A stretch of 34,886 nt of DNA, taken from Gemmatimonadota bacterium (GTDB lineage: Bacteria > Gemmatimonadota > Gemmatimonadetes > Gemmatimonadales > GWC2-71-9). The position numbers and the translations under genes were made by a program. The notes below the pieces were generated by a model that saw nothing but the letters and a program-made list of their open reading frames with translations, searched no databases and was not told the DNA's origin. Shown here piece by piece: positions 31,371 to 34,886 of this stretch (positions within the stretch are counted from its first letter, which is position 1; every line of letters begins with the position of its first letter). The stretch lies in NCBI GenBank assembly GCA_016209985.1, contig JACQVB010000028.1, positions 1 to 34,886 on the forward strand, written 5' to 3'.

Positions 31371-32849
31371 TCACGCCGCACTCGAGCGGCCCGCCTCAAT
31401 ACTCGGCGATGCATGCTCTCCCAGGATCAACCGGCGTCGCTCGCTTTCCGACACGCGCTTCCGGATCCCGCTCGCGGCCAGCCAGAACAGGCCGCCGAGG
31501 ACGGACCATCCGAGCAGCACTTTCCATTCGATGGGAAACGTACCCTTGGAGTCGACCCATGGCTGATAGAGGGCCAGCCCCAGCACGAAGATCGATCCCA
31601 GGACCGCGAGAACCGCCATCCGGGTACCGCCGGGCATGCGATACGGTCGTGCCTGAGCCGCGCGGGTGCGCCGCAGCTTGATGGCGGTCAGGCAGGTAAA
31701 GAGAAACGCCACGGCGAACCCGAGGCCGGCCACGCTCACGATGGGCAGGATCGCCTTGCGGCCCAGGATGATCCCGAGGCTCGCCACGATTCCGGTGAAC
31801 CACACCGCTACCGATGGCGAGCCGAAACGGGAGTGAACGGTCGCGAACCGGCCATCGATGATCCCGGCCCTTCCCAGTGCGAAGATCACGCGCGCCGCCC
31901 CGAGGTACACCGGATTCCAGGTGGTGATGATGCCGAACAGGGCGGCGAGGAGCACCACCTTTGCCAGGATGGGCGACCCCAGCGCCCGCTCGAACGCCGC
32001 GGCAACCGGCAGATCGAATTGCAGCAGTTGCTCCCACGGCATGCTCAGGGACGCGCTGAGAATCGCGAGACAATAGAAGAGAACGGCCACCGCGAGCGCC
32101 AGCAGCATGACCTTGCCCGCTCTGCCCAGCGCAACGCCGGGGGCGATTTCCTCCAGCGCCTGCGGCACGATGTTGAATCCGGCGTAGAAGAACGGCGTCA
32201 TCACCAATACCGCCGCGAAGCCACCCCACACGCTACCCGAGCCCGAGCGCCGGAAGAGCGGCGCGAGATTGGCGACGTCTCCGGTCGCAAGGCCGGCCGC
32301 CATGAAGACTGCGGAGAAGAGCAGCAGGGCGAACGTCGCGAGGTCCTGAAATCGAGTGGCCGAGCGGGCGCCCCGGTAATTCAGGTACCCGAGGTAGGCT
32401 GTTCCGCCGACGCCGATCAGGACGGTGCTGAGCCGGACCGGCTCGCCGAGGAAGCCGCGATAGAGAACCGGCCCCTCACTGCCCGGGATCAGGACGCCGA
32501 CGATCCACGCGGCCGAGATCGCCTCGAAAGCCACCGTGGCGATGTAGACCAGGGCCAGCAGCCAGCCGACGACAAATGCTCCCCGCACCCCGAACAGCTC
32601 ATAGCCATAGGCCAGTTCGCCTCCGCTCACCGGCAGCAGGGTGCTGACTTCGGCATAACACAGAGCAACCAGCGCCATGATAAGGCCGCCGCCAAGGAAA
32701 GCGGTGATGGCGCCCAGCGGGCCGGCGCGGTCGAGCCAGAAACCCATCACCGTGAGCCATCCGGTGCCGATGATCGCCCCGAACCCGAGGGTGAAATACT
32801 GGCGGAGTCCCAGTTCCTTTCGTAGCCGGGCCGGGGCGGGTTCGGTCAC
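31371..32849 (-). CDS. APC-family amino acid permease
   Basis: A 492-residue inner-membrane protein with about 12 TM helices. The N-terminal FTLGFGAIIGTGWLTV is the substrate-binding unwound TM1 of APC transporters (GAIIGTG), and LPVSGGELAYGYELFG and FFYAGFNIVPQALEEI are family elements in TM3 and TM6. It probably imports an amino acid or related amine. GTG 32849 overlaps the aminotransferase stop by 4 bp (GTGA). The much longer open frame to 33308 is a shadow within the aminotransferase. Linkage to the aminotransferase suggests that it carries that enzyme's substrate. Confidence 0.92.
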   Translation of the reverse strand: MTEPAPARLRKELGLRQYFTLGFGAIIGTGWLTVMGFWLDRAGPLGAITAFLGGGLIMALVALCYAEVSTLLPVSGGELAYGYELFGVRGAFVVGWLLALVYIATVAFEAISAAWIVGVLIPGSEGPVLYRGFLGEPVRLSTVLIGVGGTAYLGYLNYRGARSATRFQDLATFALLLFSAVFMAAGLATGDVANLAPLFRRSGSGSVWGGFAAVLVMTPFFYAGFNIVPQALEEIAPGVALGRAGKVMLLALAVAVLFYCLAILSASLSMPWEQLLQFDLPVAAAFERALGSPILAKVVLLAALFGIITTWNPVYLGAARVIFALGRAGIIDGRFATVHSRFGSPSVAVWFTGIVASLGIILGRKAILPIVSVAGLGFAVAFLFTCLTAIKLRRTRAAQARPYRMPGGTRMAVLAVLGSIFVLGLALYQPWVDSKGTFPIEWKVLLGWSVLGGLFWLAASGIRKRVSESERRRLILGEHASPSIEAGRSSAA

Positions 32850-34210
32850 GCGAGGGCAGTCAACGCCGGTGCGACCGCCAACGGCTGCACTTCCGCGAGG
32901 GCGTCCCCGAATTGGGCGATGGCAGCCCGGATTTCGGGTTCGGCCATGGGGGTGGAGACGACGAATGACCCGCGCGGCGCAACGAAGATCCCGCGATGGA
33001 GGAGGACGAGATGCAACCAGCGCCACACCGTGCGCTGCCCGGCCGCCGCGCTGCGGTAATCCCGCACCGGTCCTTCGCAGAAATGGACATGAGCCAGCGA
33101 TCCGGCTCCGGTCACCTGCCCGGGAATGCCAAGGCGCGACAGGGTGTCCTGGAGCCCCGCTCGCAGTGTATCGCCGAGCCGATTGATGCGGGTGATCGCA
33201 TCGTGCGTGAGCAGTTCCAGCGCGGCGAGTCCCGCCGCGAGCGTGAGCGCATTGGCGTTGAAGGTGCCCGCCTGGCCCACGAATCCGCTGCGCCGCGGAT
33301 CGAAACACGCCATGATGTCCGCGCGCCCGCCGAACGCGCCTACCGGTAGCCCGCCCCCAATGATCTTTCCCAAGGTCGTCAAGTCCGGCTCGATCCCGAA
33401 GAGCTCCTGAGCGCCGCCGAAGGCGAGCCGGAACGTAAGGACCTCATCGCAGATCAACAGCACACCGCACTCGCGGGTGATCTCGCGCAGCCCCCCAAGA
33501 AACTCCGGTTCGGCGGGAATCATGCCCGCCGCGCCGAGCATCGGTTCGACGATGACGGCGGCCAGCTCGGCGCGGTGGCGGCGTACCACGTCACGCGCGC
33601 GATCCAGGTCATTGAAAGGAGTGATCAGGACCTCACCCGTGAGGCCCGGCGAGAGACCCGGCCCCTCCGGGCGCCCCAAGGGGAACGCCGGCGGATCGGC
33701 ACCGGGATCGACGCTCACCTCGGCGGCGTCGTAGGTCCCGTGATATCCCCCTTCCATCTTGAGGATGCGAGGGCGTCCGGTGAACGCGCGCGCGGCGCGG
33801 ATCGCGTTGAGTACCGCCTCCGTGCCGGAGTTCGCGAATCGGACCTGGGCCAGCGACTTGACCCGTTTCGTGAGCGCTTCGGCAAGCAGAACCTGCAGTT
33901 CCACCGGTGCGCCATGCGCGGTGCCGAGTGCCGCTTGCGTCTGGATAGCCGCCAGGATGCCAGGGTGGGCGTGGCCATGCACCAGGGAGGTGTAGTTCCC
34001 CAGGAAATCGATGTAGGTGTTGCCATCGATATCCTCCAGGCGGCACCCTTGCCCGCGCGACATGAACGCGGGATAGGGCTGGTAGAAGACCGAGGTCCGG
34101 CTATCACCTCCGGGCAAGCTCTGCAGCGCGCGTCGGTAAAGCGCTTCCGATCGCGGTGTGCGGCGGCGGTAGGCGGACTCGATGGCAGCGCTCAGTTGTT
34201 CGGTGCTCAT
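32846..34210 (-). CDS. Class III PLP aminotransferase, beta-amino acid type
   Basis: A 454-residue fold-type I PLP enzyme related to glutamate-1-semialdehyde aminomutase. PLP Lys is K282 (TLGKIIGGG), with ICDEVLTFRLA as the Asp-bearing motif and ANSGTEAVLNAIRAAR as the phosphate-binding helix. The N-terminal DSRTSVFYQPYP (R38) and C-terminal VAPRGSFVVS match, from memory, the two substrate-carboxylate Arg positions of beta-phenylalanine aminotransferase of Variovorax (R41 and R398 there). That favours a beta-amino acid substrate giving a beta-keto acid. ATG 34210 follows GGAGGGAGG at 7 nt. It is the first gene of the five-gene operon. A HemL role is unlikely given the lack of porphyrin genes, but cannot be ruled out. 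Confidence 0.87.
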   Translation of the reverse strand: MSTEQLSAAIESAYRRRTPRSEALYRRALQSLPGGDSRTSVFYQPYPAFMSRGQGCRLEDIDGNTYIDFLGNYTSLVHGHAHPGILAAIQTQAALGTAHGAPVELQVLLAEALTKRVKSLAQVRFANSGTEAVLNAIRAARAFTGRPRILKMEGGYHGTYDAAEVSVDPGADPPAFPLGRPEGPGLSPGLTGEVLITPFNDLDRARDVVRRHRAELAAVIVEPMLGAAGMIPAEPEFLGGLREITRECGVLLICDEVLTFRLAFGGAQELFGIEPDLTTLGKIIGGGLPVGAFGGRADIMACFDPRRSGFVGQAGTFNANALTLAAGLAALELLTHDAITRINRLGDTLRAGLQDTLSRLGIPGQVTGAGSLAHVHFCEGPVRDYRSAAAGQRTVWRWLHLVLLHRGIFVAPRGSFVVSTPMAEPEIRAAIAQFGDALAEVQPLAVAPALTALA

Positions 34211-34238
34211 CCCACAGCCTCCCTCCTGCCTCTCCTGC

Positions 34239-34256
34239 CCCTCAGGCCCGTGAGGG
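34239..34256. terminator. Short hairpin between the FN3-PPC gene and the aminotransferase
   Basis: CCCTCA at 34239-34244 pairs with TGAGGG at 34251-34256 around a 6-nt loop, about 80 bp past the FN3-PPC stop. The stem is only 6 bp and has no U-tract, so a terminator role is tentative. Confidence 0.3.
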
Positions 34257-34334
34257 CTTAGGGCACGAACACGGGCGTCAGTGGAACAGTCATGGTCCCG
34301 CTGCGGCAGCAGCGATCGTACGTCATGGGATTCA

Positions 34335-34886
34335 CTAAGGCGTGTAGGTCGCCGTGAGCGACACTCCTGAATAGTCGGAAAATCCACGAATCATGATGTG
34401 CCAGGTGCTAGCGGCCGGGCTCGGGAACGTGCATTGCTCGTTGTTCCCTCCGACGTAGGGGCGGCAGTCATAGGTCGACTGGGTCGGCACGCTTCCCGCG
34501 CGGACATATAGGTCAGCATCACCCCCGAAGGGCCCGGCAATCGTGACGGTGAGCTGGCTCTGAGCGGCAGGGACGTCGATGACATAGTAGGTTTCGCTCC
34601 CTGCGGCACCCGCCAGATCGCTAACCGTCACACCGTTTTGGAGCGGCACTGCGGCGGCGGTGGTAGCACTCGCGGGCCCGGCATAGGTCGAGTTGCCACT
34701 CGCGTTGTACGCGCGGACCTGGTAGCGGTAGGTCGTGCCGGCCGCCAGCCCGGTGTTCTGGTAGCTCATCACGTTGGCCCCGACGGTGGCGATCTCGCTG
34801 AAGACGGTGCAGCCGGCGCCGGTGCAGCGCTCGATGTGGAAGCCGGTCTCGTTACTCGCGTTGTCGGTCCACGCCAGGTTGATCTG
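34335..34886 (-). CDS. Secreted FN3-PPC domain protein, C-terminal part (5' end outside window)
   Basis: An open frame of 183 codons that continues beyond the right edge. Residues 1-~70 are a fibronectin type III domain (INLAWTDNASNETGFHIERC, then GLAAGTTYRYQVRAYNASG). Residues ~85-183 are a PPC (bacterial pre-peptidase C-terminal) domain (TYYVIDVPAAQSQLTVTIAG, GGDADLYVRAG, CTFPSPAASTWHIMIRGFSDY) ending TATYTP. Such tails occur at the C-terminus of secreted proteases and adhesins. The catalytic part would lie outside the window. The stop is TAG at 34335-34337. Confidence 0.9.
   Translation of the reverse strand, partial: QINLAWTDNASNETGFHIERCTGAGCTVFSEIATVGANVMSYQNTGLAAGTTYRYQVRAYNASGNSTYAGPASATTAAAVPLQNGVTVSDLAGAAGSETYYVIDVPAAQSQLTVTIAGPFGGDADLYVRAGSVPTQSTYDCRPYVGGNNEQCTFPSPAASTWHIMIRGFSDYSGVSLTATYTP

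Noticed and set aside
32850-33308. N-terminal extension of the APC permease
   Set aside because: Shadow within the aminotransferase gene. GTG 32849 with a 4-bp overlap gives the normal APC start.
32846-34210. Glutamate-1-semialdehyde aminomutase (HemL) for tetrapyrrole synthesis
   Set aside because: The N- and C-terminal Arg motifs and the operon with BKACE and a permease fit a catabolic beta-transaminase better.

Overview
The window is GC-rich, densely packed bacterial DNA of a Gram-negative (diderm) organism. Signs of an outer membrane are a beta-barrel protein ending in aromatic residues, a LolA-like periplasmic carrier and lipoprotein or Sec signal peptides. A membrane Ser/Thr kinase translationally coupled to a BTAD-type transcriptional activator, S9 and S15/CocE secreted hydrolases, and lipoproteins with an Ig-like style suggest Gemmatimonadota or a neighbouring soil phylum. 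That placement is inference only. No rRNA, tRNA, CRISPR array, phage or intact insertion sequence was seen.

Layout. 1-3214: the 3' end of an S9 peptidase gene converges on an oxalate/formate-type MFS transporter, with inverted heptamer repeats at the junction. 3340-15313: the most interesting block. It holds a zinc-ribbon protein and an SDR (+); an SDR and a B12-type radical SAM enzyme (-); a four-gene overlapping operon of a small membrane protein, a UbiA prenyltransferase, a DagK-like lipid kinase and a ThiL/PurM-like enzyme (+); and, converging on it, an operon of a one-TM small protein, an RND/MMPL transporter, a LolA-like protein and an outer-membrane barrel (-). Three sites in this block carry CCGTCAA half-sites spaced exactly 11 bp apart, and in two of them a second pair follows in inverted orientation. 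My reading is a coordinately regulated pathway that makes a (probably isoprenoid or glycerol-based) lipid and exports it to the outer membrane. The product is unknown.

15314-16990: a small accessory patch with two hypothetical genes, a hairpin and a YbaK-type deacylase. 17072-21753: the kinase/BTAD two-gene operon. Beside it is a 5'-truncated endonuclease/exonuclease/phosphatase remnant (21803-22453). It is followed by inverted 9-bp tandem repeats at a second convergent junction. 22567-26519 (-): a secreted protein, a TPR protein, a lipoprotein with an EF-hand-like loop, and a sigma-54-type activator with a degenerate receiver and GAFTDA instead of GAFTGA. 26650: a divergent HD-GYP phosphodiesterase preceded by a sigma-54-like -24/-12 element.

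27479-34210 (-): a catabolic operon in the order beta-amino-acid-type aminotransferase, APC permease, 3-hydroxyacyl-CoA-dehydrogenase-like enzyme, beta-keto acid cleavage enzyme (BKACE), CocE/S15 hydrolase. The aminotransferase and the dehydrogenase could both make a beta-keto acid that BKACE then cleaves. The right edge holds the C-terminal end of a secreted FN3-PPC protein.
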